Assembly: GCA_947385505.1 (NCBI GenBank)
Contig: CANDLP010000112.1
Coordinates: 1 to 7,335, forward strand
Length of the DNA: 7,335 bases
From: an uncultured Clostridia bacterium
GTDB taxonomy: Bacteria; Bacillota; Clostridia; Oscillospirales; Ruminococcaceae
Direction: 5' to 3'
In this document: positions 1 to 6,046 of the stretch, piece by piece
How the letters are laid out: each line of letters starts with the position of its first letter
Position numbering within the stretch: position 1 is the stretch's first letter
The notes under the pieces: model-generated
Seen by the model: only the letters and a program-made list of their open reading frames with translations
The model's database searches: none
What the model was told of the DNA's origin: nothing
Translations under genes and position numbers: made by a program

Positions 1-63
1 GCGGCAAGGCTTATACACATTTCGGGTGTAAGAGGACAGCAGACATCAGATACCGGACAGTAA
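1..63 (+). CDS. Possible 3' end of an unidentified upstream gene (partial)
   Basis: Frame 1 is open from the first base for 20 codons and closes with TAA at 61-63, about 50 bases before lepA. The encoded tail contains ISGVRGQQTSDTGQ. Codon choice (ATA, CTT, AGA, GGA) resembles the genes downstream. I do not recognise the protein. In many Firmicutes the gene before lepA is spoIIP or gpr, but nothing in this tail identifies either. Frame 3 is also open, up to position 74, so even the reading frame is uncertain. Confidence 0.3.
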   Translation, partial: AARLIHISGVRGQQTSDTGQ

Positions 64-113
64 AATATTTATAAATATGTTAGTTTTCTTTAAAAGAAAG
101 GAAAGACAAAACA

Positions 114-1928
114 ATGGAACTTGGCACTTATCCCAATAATATAAGGAACTTCTGTATAATAGCGCACATTGATCACGGTAAATCCACTCTTGCCGACCGC
201 ATACTGGAGCTTACCAAAACCGTGGCTCACCGCGATATGGAGGAACAGCTCCTTGACAATATGGAACTGGAGCGGGAAAGAGGGATCACCATAAAGGCAA
301 GGGCGGTAAGGTTAAGCTATAAGGCAAAGGACGGCGCGGACTATACCTTTAACCTTATAGACACTCCCGGTCACGTGGACTTTAACTATGAGGTGTCCCG
401 CTCGCTTAACGCCTGCGAGGGAGCAATACTTATTGTGGACGCGTCACAGGGGATAGAAGCTCAGACCTTGGCAAATACCTACCTCGCCATTGAACAGGAT
501 CTTGAAGTTGTACCCGTAATAAACAAAATAGACCTTCCTTCCGCCCGTCCCGACGAGGCTAAGGAAGAGATAGAGAGCGTAATAGGGATACCTGCCGACG
601 ACGCACCCTGTATTTCCGCAAAAATGGGGACAAATATAGAAGCGGTGTTGGAACAGATAGTTAAATGCGTACCGCCTCCAAAGGGGGACAAGGACGCAAA
701 GCTTAAGGCGCTTATTTTTGACAGCTATTATGACGCATATAAAGGGGTAATTGTTCATATAAGGGTAAAAGAGGGGACAGTGCGGCTTGGGGACAAAATC
801 CGCATGATGGCTACCGGCGCCGAGTTTCTTGTTACGGAAATAGGCTATATGGGCGCCACCGAGCTTATCGCCGCGGAGGAGCTCAGAGCAGGAGAAGTCG
901 GCTATATTGCCGCTTCGATAAAATCAATAGGGGACACTAAGGTGGGCGATACCGTGACACTTGCCGACGATCCCGCCGAAGAAGCTTTGGCAGGCTACCG
1001 AAATGTCAATCCTATGGTGTTCAGCGGTATTTATCCCGCCGACGGGTCAAAATACGGCGATCTGAGGGACGCTCTCGAAAGACTTCGCCTTAACGACGCG
1101 TCGCTGTCCTTCGACCCCGAAACCTCGATTGCTTTGGGATTCGGCTTCCGATGCGGATTTCTGGGACTGCTTCATATGGATATAATACAGGAAAGGCTGG
1201 AAAGGGAATACAACTTAGACTTAATCACCACCGCCCCGTCGGTTGTATACCGAATTACCAAAACCAACGGAGAGGTTATACTGATAGACAATCCCACCAA
1301 TTATCCCGATACCGCGGAGATAGACTTGGCGGAGGAGCCTATGGTCTGCGCCCATATATTTTCCCCTTCGGAATTTGTGGGAAGCATTATGGAATTGTGT
1401 CAGGACAGGCGCGGAGTGTTCAAGGATATGAAGTATCTGGACGAAAAGAGGGTGGATATTCATTATGAGCTGCCCTTAAACGAAATAGTGTACGATTTCT
1501 TTGACGCGCTTAAATCACGTTCAAGAGGGTATGCAAGCTATGACTATGAGATAATCGGTTTTGCTCCTTCAAAGCTTGTTAAGCTGGATATTCTTTTAAA
1601 CGGGGACGTAGTGGACGCGCTTTCTTTTATTGTGCATACGGACAAGGCTTATCCGAGAGCAAGGCGGATAACCGAAAAGCTTAAGGAAAACATACCCCGC
1701 CAGCTTTTTGAAGTGCCTATTCAGGCGGCTATCGGGGGGAAGATAATTGCGAGAGAGACCATAAAGGCGCTGAGGAAGGACGTGCTTGCCAAGTGCTACG
1801 GCGGAGACATCACCAGAAAGAAGAAGCTGCTGGAAAAGCAGAAGGAAGGTAAGAAGCGTATGCGGCAGCTTGGTACTGTTTCGGTGCCGCAGGAGGCGTT
1901 TATGGCAGTATTAAAGCTTGATGAATAA
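114..1928 (+). CDS. lepA: Elongation factor 4 (LepA), ribosome-associated translational GTPase
   Basis: LepA is a cytoplasmic translational GTPase that binds the ribosome. It has been linked to back-translocation and to 30S subunit biogenesis. All five G motifs are visible: G1 AHIDHGKS at residues 17-24, G2 RGIT near 56-59, G3 DTPGH at 83-87, G4 NKID at 137-140 and G5 SAK at 168-170. EF-G-like domains follow. The LepA-specific C-terminal domain is intact, with the diagnostic stretch from [17 protein letters not shown] through [19 protein letters not shown] to the end. At 604 residues the protein has the normal family length (about 600). ATG 114 is preceded by a purine-rich site (AAAGGA, 97-102) 11 bases upstream. 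hemW follows after 107 bases, the usual Firmicutes order, so the two may be co-transcribed. No truncation or frameshift is seen. Confidence 0.98.
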   Translation: MELGTYPNNIRNFCIIAHIDHGKSTLADRILELTKTVAHRDMEEQLLDNMELERERGITIKARAVRLSYKAKDGADYTFNLIDTPGHVDFNYEVSRSLNACEGAILIVDASQGIEAQTLANTYLAIEQDLEVVPVINKIDLPSARPDEAKEEIESVIGIPADDAPCISAKMGTNIEAVLEQIVKCVPPPKGDKDAKLKALIFDSYYDAYKGVIVHIRVKEGTVRLGDKIRMMATGAEFLVTEIGYMGATELIAAEELRAGEVGYIAASIKSIGDTKVGDTVTLADDPAEEALAGYRNVNPMVFSGIYPADGSKYGDLRDALERLRLNDASLSFDPETSIALGFGFRCGFLGLLHMDIIQERLEREYNLDLITTAPSVVYRITKTNGEVILIDNPTNYPDTAEIDLAEEPMVCAHIFSPSEFVGSIMELCQDRRGVFKDMKYLDEKRVDIHYELPLNEIVYDFFDALKSRSRGYASYDYEIIGFAPSKLVKLDILLNGDVVDALSFIVHTDKAYPRARRITEKLKENIPRQLFEVPIQAAIGGKIIARETIKALRKDVLAKCYGGDITRKKKLLEKQKEGKKRMRQLGTVSVPQEAFMAVLKLDE

Positions 1929-1950
1929 TAAGCAAAAAATAAAAAAGCGG

Positions 1951-1966
1951 CGAAGCCTATGCTTCG
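1951..1966. repeat. Short perfect hairpin in the lepA-hemW spacer
   Basis: CGAAGC (1951-1956) and GCTTCG (1961-1966) form a perfect 6-bp stem with a 4-base loop. An A-rich run lies before it (1935-1946), which on the - strand becomes a T-rich run four bases after the stem. The shape would fit an intrinsic terminator for - strand transcription, but no - strand gene is present. On the + strand no T-run follows, so it is unlikely to terminate lepA. It could be a processing or stability hairpin in a lepA-hemW transcript. Confidence 0.35.
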
Positions 1967-2035
1967 GGCGTTAAAAGATACAGCATAAAAACCCGTTTTT
2001 AGTAAACCTAAAAGAAAGATATATTGTAAACAAAA

Positions 2036-3115
2036 ATGACAGAACCGTATTCAGGACTTTACATTCATATCCCCTTTTGCCTTTCAAAATGCCCGTACTG
2101 TGACTTTTACTCTGTAAAATACGGAAATGAAGCGGCAAAAAAATACGAATCGGCGGTAATAAGAAATATTTCTCATTATAACGGCAAATTTGACACGGTG
2201 TATTTCGGCGGAGGTACACCGATTTTGCTGTGGAAGGAAATATGTTCAATCATTGAAAAAGCGGATATAAAAAGCGGAGCCGAAATAACAGTTGAAGCCA
2301 ATCCCTGTCTTGCCAAAGAAGAAATATTCAAAACTCTGATAAATTCGGGAGTAAACAGAATTTCTTTCGGAATACAGAGCCTTAACGACAACGAGCTTAA
2401 AAGTCTGGGAAGAAGGCACAGCTCCCGCTCCGCCGTAAAAGCCGTGGAGCTTGCCCATGCCTGCGGTTTCGACAATATTTCCGCAGATATTATGTTGGGA
2501 ACGGAAGGGCAAACCGTTAAAAGCGCAGCTCATACTCTCGAAGGACTCGCCGGGCTCCCCCTTAAGCATATTTCCGCATATATGCTTAAGATAGAGGAAA
2601 ATACGCCTTATGCCAAGGCAAAGCTTGACCTTCCCGACGAGGACGAGGTTTGCGGTATTTATCTTAACACGGTGGAATTTCTTGAATCAAAGGGAATAGA
2701 ACAGTACGAAATAAGCAATTTTGCAAAAGAGGGATATGCCTGCGCTCATAATATTAAATATTGGAACTGTGAAGAATATCTGGGAATAGGTCCCGCTTCC
2801 CATTCCTTTTACAAGGGAAAAAGGTTTTTTGTAAAACGGGATATAAACGCCTTCTGCGAAAGCGAAATTCAGCAAACGGAGCTTGAGGAAGATCGCCTCG
2901 GAGGAGCCGAAGAGTACGCAATGCTCAGGTTAAGGCTTAGGGAAGGGCTGAATCTTGCGGAATACGAAAAGCGCGGCGGCGACAAAGAGAAAATTATCGA
3001 AAATGTTAAAAAAATTCCGTATAAACTTATTTTTTTGAAAAACAGAAATGTTTCATTGACTCCCGAAGGTTTTCTTGTTTCAAACGCGGTTATAGGAACC
3101 CTTCTGGGTGATTGA
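2036..3115 (+). CDS. hemW: Radical SAM family heme chaperone HemW (formerly HemN-like)
   Basis: HemW proteins bind heme and a [4Fe-4S] cluster and are thought to insert heme into target hemoproteins. They are often misnamed oxygen-independent coproporphyrinogen III oxidase (HemN). The radical-SAM cluster motif is present as C15-x3-C19-x2-C22 followed by D-F, where true HemN has a fourth cysteine. The SAM-binding GGGTP lies at residues 58-62, EANP at 87-90, VNRISFGIQS at 106-115 and YEISNFA at 224-230. HNIKYW at 238-243 matches the HNxxYW motif that marks HemW. It is followed by YLGIGPASHS and the HemW C-terminal domain. The usual LPGQT-like segment reads GTEGQT (155-160), a mild deviation. 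At 359 residues the protein is slightly short for the family (about 370-400) but complete. The ribosome site is weak (GAAAG at 2014-2018, 17 bases from ATG 2036), yet the start fits because HemW proteins begin just before the LYIHIPFC segment. Confidence 0.95.
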   Translation: MTEPYSGLYIHIPFCLSKCPYCDFYSVKYGNEAAKKYESAVIRNISHYNGKFDTVYFGGGTPILLWKEICSIIEKADIKSGAEITVEANPCLAKEEIFKTLINSGVNRISFGIQSLNDNELKSLGRRHSSRSAVKAVELAHACGFDNISADIMLGTEGQTVKSAAHTLEGLAGLPLKHISAYMLKIEENTPYAKAKLDLPDEDEVCGIYLNTVEFLESKGIEQYEISNFAKEGYACAHNIKYWNCEEYLGIGPASHSFYKGKRFFVKRDINAFCESEIQQTELEEDRLGGAEEYAMLRLRLREGLNLAEYEKRGGDKEKIIENVKKIPYKLIFLKNRNVSLTPEGFLVSNAVIGTLLGD

Positions 3116-3313
3116 TCTTTTTCCTTTTTGTCCAATACAATTTTAAAAACGAATATATAACCGTCATAATTTTAACACCTTAGGCGTATATAATATATTC
3201 AGTGGATGATTTCTGTCTGTGAAATATCGCGGGCGGAGATCTCTGCGTCAACAAATTCCGGTTTTTCCGTTTATATAGAGAGCTGTTGTGAACGTGCTCT
3301 GATAAAATCCTCA

Positions 3314-3351
3314 GGAATACCCCCCGAATCTGCATATTCGGGGGGTATTCC
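3314..3351. repeat. Perfect 16-bp inverted repeat with 6-base loop
   Basis: The arm GGAATACCCCCCGAAT (3314-3329) is exactly the reverse complement of ATTCGGGGGGTATTCC (3336-3351), separated by CTGCAT. As RNA this is a very stable hairpin on either strand. On the + strand it is followed by GCGTAAAAAA, with no T-run. On the - strand a short TTTTA begins six bases beyond the stem. It is therefore not a standard intrinsic terminator, although it could still act as a transcript 3' end between hemW and the next unit. Alternatives are a repeat element or a binding site for a dimeric protein. Confidence 0.85.
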
Positions 3352-3421
3352 GCGTAAAAAATAATGAGGGGCTTTTTGTCGTAAAGCCGATGCTTTAAAA
3401 GGGCTAATTGTGTGTTTTTTC

Positions 3422-3450
3422 TTGACAAACAAAAAATACGGATATATAAT
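3422..3450 (+). promoter_or_regulatory. Consensus sigma-A type promoter for the hydrolase-Mur ligase-ddl unit
   Basis: TTGACA (3422-3427) and TATAAT (3445-3450) are both perfect consensus hexamers, separated by exactly 17 bases. A second TATAAT at 3452-3457 is spaced too far (24 bases) to use the same -35 box. Transcription would start near 3457, giving a leader of about 28 bases before TTG 3485. Such a short leader leaves no room for a riboswitch. No operator is obvious. The upstream T-run (3415-3420) may help as an UP-like element. A strong constitutive promoter is inferred. Confidence 0.85.
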
Positions 3451-3473
3451 ATATAATATCTGACAATTTTATC

Positions 3474-3478
3474 GGAGG
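3474..3478 (+). promoter_or_regulatory. Ribosome binding site that sets the hydrolase start
   Basis: GGAGG at 3474-3478 directly abuts the in-frame TTG at 3479, too close for initiation there. It sits six bases before the next in-frame TTG at 3485, a normal spacing. The start at 3485 is therefore preferred. Confidence 0.75.
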
Positions 3479-3484
3479 TTGATC

Positions 3485-4264
3485 TTGATTACCGAAATTA
3501 ACGGACTTAATATAAATTATATCTGCGAAGGGGAGAATCCCGACGGACAGTGCGTACTGCTGCTTCACGGATGGGGGGCGAATATAAAGCTGTTTTCAAA
3601 TATAATCTCATGCCTGTTCCCTTATTTTAAGATATATGCCCCCGATCTTCCCGGCTTCGGCGAAAGCGACGAGCCGAAAGATCCTTGGTCGGTGGACGAT
3701 TACGCGGATTTTGTAACGGACTTCTGTGAAAATATGGGGATAAAAAGCTGTTATGTAATAGCTCACAGTTTTGGCGGAAGGATTACAATAAAACTTATGT
3801 CAAGAGAAAACCTGCCCTTTGAGATACAAAAGATCGTTCTTACGGGAAGCGCGGGAATAAAGACGAAGCCCACCTTTAAGGGGAAGATTAAAACCCGCTG
3901 CTATAAGATCGGTAAGGGTATCCTTTCCACAAAAATCTGCAAAAAGCTTATGCCCGACGCACTGGAAAATTTAAGGCGTAAAAACGGCTCGGCGGATTAT
4001 AATGCGGCTTCGCCGATCATGCGCCAATGTCTTGTTAAGGTGGTTAACGAAGATTTGACTTCTCTTATTCCCAATATAGACGTACCGACTCTGCTTGTTT
4101 GGGGGCAGAATGACGACGCGACTCCTCTGTCCGACGGTCAGCTTATGGAAAAGCTGATACCCGACGCGGGTCTGGTAGTGCTTGAAGGCTGCGGTCACTA
4201 TACTTTTCTTGAACAAAGCGCGCGTTTTTGCCGTATTATAAGCTCGTTTTTTAATATAATATAA
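3485..4264 (+). CDS. Alpha/beta hydrolase fold protein, first gene of the cell-wall-linked operon
   Basis: The protein is a 259-residue soluble alpha/beta hydrolase with no signal peptide. The complete catalytic set is visible. HGWG (28-31) forms the oxyanion-hole region, and DLPGFGESDEP (54-64) is the typical strand-4 loop. The nucleophile elbow is AHSFGG with Ser95. The acid is Asp210 in WGQNDDATP, and the catalytic base is His238 in GCGHYTFLE. The substrate cannot be read from the sequence; esterases, lipases, C-C hydrolases and proline iminopeptidase-like enzymes all share this pattern. The region around residues 125-185, which is Lys/Arg-rich at first, would form the cap over the active site. 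Start codon TTG 3485 is chosen from the ribosome site spacing; TTG 3479 would add two residues. The Mur ligase begins 20 bases after the stop, so the two are very likely co-transcribed. That context suggests an envelope-related substrate, but this is inference. Confidence 0.9.
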   Translation: MITEINGLNINYICEGENPDGQCVLLLHGWGANIKLFSNIISCLFPYFKIYAPDLPGFGESDEPKDPWSVDDYADFVTDFCENMGIKSCYVIAHSFGGRITIKLMSRENLPFEIQKIVLTGSAGIKTKPTFKGKIKTRCYKIGKGILSTKICKKLMPDALENLRRKNGSADYNAASPIMRQCLVKVVNEDLTSLIPNIDVPTLLVWGQNDDATPLSDGQLMEKLIPDAGLVVLEGCGHYTFLEQSARFCRIISSFFNII

Positions 4265-4284
4265 TACAAGGGAAGGTTGTTTTT

Positions 4285-5907
4285 ATGTCAAGTTATATTT
4301 ACATCGCTTCGTATTTTTTGTTTTTTATCACCCTCTTATACAGCTTTTCCCTTAATTTTGCAAGATATATGCATATGTTTCAGCTTAATTCCTACCACGC
4401 TTCGGAGCAGTTCAAGTGGATAAGGGAAAATACGGGAGAGGTGTTAAAAAGGCATATTCTTTCTGTTATTGCGGCGTTGTTCGCTTTTATTTCCTGTTTC
4501 ATTATGAAGGGCGCTCTTTTTGGCGTAAATCCCGTTGGAGCGTCCTATAGGGTAAGTTCATGGGATCTTATAATATGTTCGATGCTGATAATAACGGGGC
4601 TTTTTCTTTGCAAAAGCAAGCCTGCCAAGAAAAAGCTGGTTTTCACCCCCCGCGTTATAAGAATGTGTGTAACCTCCGTCATAGTGTACGGCTTGGTCTG
4701 CGCTTTGTCTATGATCTTTCTTTTTGACAGCGGGCTGAATCTTCCCGTTTTATGCTTGTGGCAGGTGTTTTCCCTTTTTATGCCGATGATCGCCGATTTT
4801 ATAAACAAACCCATTGAAAAAGGAGTCAACAATCATTATATCAATGACGCGAAACGCATTATAAACGAACTCCCCAATCTTATCACTATTGGCATAACGG
4901 GCAGTTACGGCAAGACTTCCACGAAGTTTTATTTAAACAAGCTTTTATCCGCCAAATACAACGTTTTAATGACGCCCGAAAGCTTTAACACCACCATGGG
5001 TGTGGTTAAGACGGTGAGAGGTTCCTTAAACGCCACCTATGACTTTTTTATCTGTGAGATGGGAGCAAAGGGCGTGGGTGAAATAAAGGAAATCTGCGAT
5101 ATTGTAAAGCCTAAGCATTCCATGATCACCTCAATCGGGGAGCAGCATCTTGAAACCTTTAAGTCCGTTGACAACATTATTAAAACAAAATTTGAGATAG
5201 CTGATTGCATAACTGACGGTATAGTTTTTTTGAATTATGACAATGAGTATATAAGAAACAAGGCGATAGATAAGAATGTGATCTCTTACGGTCTTTCCCG
5301 CGGTACAGATTATTACGCCGACCATATTACGGTTACCGTAAAGGGAACTTCTTTTACCGTTCATCATGGAGAGGAGAAAGGGGATTTTTCCACCAAGCTT
5401 ATCGGCGAGCACAATGTGCAGAATATAGTGGGCGCTATTGCGGCGGCAAACACGCTGGGCGTGTCCTTTACGGAGCTTAAAACGCCCGTGCGCCGTCTTG
5501 AAGCGGTGCCCCACAGAATGGAGATAATCGACAAGGGCGGTTCGATTATAATAGACGACGCTTTCAACAGCAATCCCGCAGGGGCAAAGGCGGCTCTTGA
5601 TACTCTGGCGCTTATGGAGGGATATAAAATTCTGATTACCCCCGGAATGGTGGAACTCGGCGAAAGGGAATATGATTTGAATAAAGCCTTCGGTGTTCAG
5701 GCGGCAGAGGTTTGCGATTATGTGATGGCGGTAGGCTTGAAACAGGCAAAGGCGATAACCGACGGACTTAAGGAAGCGGGATATCCCGAAGAAAAAAGCT
5801 TTGTGGCGCGGGATTTGAACGAAGCGCTGGCAAAGGCGGAAACATTAAAGACAGGCGGAGCCGTGAAGATCGTACTGCTTGAAAATGATCTTCCGGATAA
5901 CTACTGA
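4285..5907 (+). CDS. Membrane-anchored Mur ligase family protein (MurF-like)
   Basis: MurF-type ligases use ATP to join D-Ala-D-Ala to the peptidoglycan stem peptide. The central ATPase domain is clear. The P-loop is GITGSYGKTSTK (203-214), with MurF-like SFNTTMGV (233-240), the metal-binding Glu258 in EMGAKGVGEI, and SIGEQHLETF (283-292). The KTKFEI segment (300-305) follows where Mur ligases often carry a carbamylated lysine, then GEHNVQN (374-380). The C-terminal domain begins with PHRMEII and DDAFNSNP (424-431) and includes PGMVELGE (453-460). What is odd is the N-terminus. In place of the UDP-MurNAc-binding domain, residues 1-175 hold about five hydrophobic helices (roughly 4-23, 57-78, 94-111, 124-147, 152-173). 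The protein ends in ENDLPDNY rather than the usual MurF KGSRGM-type ending. ATG 4285 follows a strong GGGAAGG site (4270-4276, 8-base spacing). The predicted location is the cytoplasmic membrane with the ligase domain in the cytoplasm. Whether it is the cell's main MurF or a paralogue cannot be told here. Confidence 0.9.
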   Translation: MSSYIYIASYFLFFITLLYSFSLNFARYMHMFQLNSYHASEQFKWIRENTGEVLKRHILSVIAALFAFISCFIMKGALFGVNPVGASYRVSSWDLIICSMLIITGLFLCKSKPAKKKLVFTPRVIRMCVTSVIVYGLVCALSMIFLFDSGLNLPVLCLWQVFSLFMPMIADFINKPIEKGVNNHYINDAKRIINELPNLITIGITGSYGKTSTKFYLNKLLSAKYNVLMTPESFNTTMGVVKTVRGSLNATYDFFICEMGAKGVGEIKEICDIVKPKHSMITSIGEQHLETFKSVDNIIKTKFEIADCITDGIVFLNYDNEYIRNKAIDKNVISYGLSRGTDYYADHITVTVKGTSFTVHHGEEKGDFSTKLIGEHNVQNIVGAIAAANTLGVSFTELKTPVRRLEAVPHRMEIIDKGGSIIIDDAFNSNPAGAKAALDTLALMEGYKILITPGMVELGEREYDLNKAFGVQAAEVCDYVMAVGLKQAKAITDGLKEAGYPEEKSFVARDLNEALAKAETLKTGGAVKIVLLENDLPDNY

Positions 5908-5914
5908 TTATTTG

Positions 5915-5956
5915 TTTTATAGTAAACGAAAAATAAATTTGTCGTTTACTATAAAA
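5915..5956. repeat. Perfect 15-bp inverted repeat, AT-rich
   Basis: TTTTATAGTAAACGA (5915-5929) is exactly complementary to TCGTTTACTATAAAA (5942-5956), with a 12-base loop. Part of the loop (AAATAAATT, 5931-5939) is also complementary to AATTTATTT (5957-5965) just downstream, so an alternative fold exists. No T-run follows on the + strand, so it does not look like a terminator. Confidence 0.85.
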
Positions 5957-5968
5957 AATTTATTTAAA

Positions 5969-6014
5969 TTGCCTCGCACATCCGTTCGCTTGCGAACTCC
6001 GTGCGGATCGGCAA
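5969..6014. repeat. GC-rich interrupted hairpin
   Basis: Three paired segments nest around one loop: TTGCC/GGCAA (5969-5973/6010-6014), CGCAC/GTGCG (5975-5979/6001-6005) and GTTCG/CGAAC (5984-5988/5993-5997), with a CTTG loop and small internal loops. ATCCG (5980-5984) can alternatively pair with CGGAT (6004-6008). The layout resembles REP-like intergenic palindromes. Confidence 0.7.
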
Positions 6015-6028
6015 ATAGCAAAATATGT

Positions 6029-6034
6029 GAAGGA
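6029..6034 (+). promoter_or_regulatory. Ribosome binding site that sets the ddl start
   Basis: GAAGGA at 6029-6034 lies 12 bases before ATG 6047. The only longer in-frame ATG (5879) is inside the Mur ligase gene and would add 56 residues translated from the palindromic spacer. The start at 6047 gives a protein beginning MKIRVGVFFGG, as expected for Ddl. Confidence 0.85.
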
Positions 6035-6046
6035 TCGGTTACTGTT

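Larger units (their letters stand above)
3116..3478. other. 363-base non-coding region between the two transcription units
   Basis: No credible gene is seen. A - strand frame (3428-3180) is open for 82 codons, but it starts at TTG with no ribosome site and runs across the palindrome. The stretch holds T-rich sequence right after hemW (3117-3128) without a good hairpin. It also has an imperfect hairpin (AGAGC near 3280 with GCTCT near 3300), the perfect 16-bp inverted repeat at 3314-3351, a small stem GGCTTT/AAAGCC (3370-3375/3383-3388), and the promoter at 3422-3450. No T-box, known riboswitch, CIRCE element or tRNA is recognisable. hrcA, which often follows hemW in Firmicutes, is absent, so gene order breaks here. 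Confidence 0.7.
5909..6017. repeat. Nested inverted-repeat block, possible small palindromic or MITE-like element
   Basis: The whole spacer between the Mur ligase stop and the ddl ribosome site is built of inverted repeats. An outer pair TATTTG (5909-5914) and CAAATA (6012-6017) brackets two hairpins. The block starts one base after the TGA of the Mur ligase. It encodes nothing credible. The neighbouring junctions in this operon are a 20-base gap and an 8-base overlap, so a 139-base structured spacer stands out and suggests an inserted repeat. No other copy is visible in the window. The 6-bp outer pair alone could be chance in AT-rich DNA. Confidence 0.55.

Noticed and set aside
85..99. Small hairpin TTTCTT/AAGAAA overlapping the lepA ribosome site
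   Set aside because: A 6-bp, nearly all A-T stem with a three-base loop would be too unstable to regulate translation convincingly.
1959..1988. Nine-codon mini-frame between lepA and hemW (ATG 1959 to TAA)
   Set aside because: No ribosome site, and its start lies within a hairpin; too short to support as a leader peptide.
1987..2000. AAAAA-CCCG-TTTTT hairpin before hemW as a terminator
   Set aside because: The stem is only A-T pairs and is not followed by a T-run.
3098..3130. Possible terminator at the end of hemW (ACCC-TTCT-GGGT followed by T-rich sequence)
   Set aside because: The stem is only 4 bp, lies inside the coding sequence, and the T-rich run begins about eight bases later, so it does not meet intrinsic terminator criteria.
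3187..3194. TATAAT at 3189-3194 as another promoter in the non-coding region
   Set aside because: No acceptable -35 hexamer lies 16-18 bases upstream and there is no extended -10 TG, so it is likely chance in AT-rich DNA.
3180..3428. 82-codon open frame on the - strand inside the non-coding region
   Set aside because: It begins with TTG without any ribosome site, overlaps the + strand promoter and the perfect palindrome, and has no recognisable protein features.
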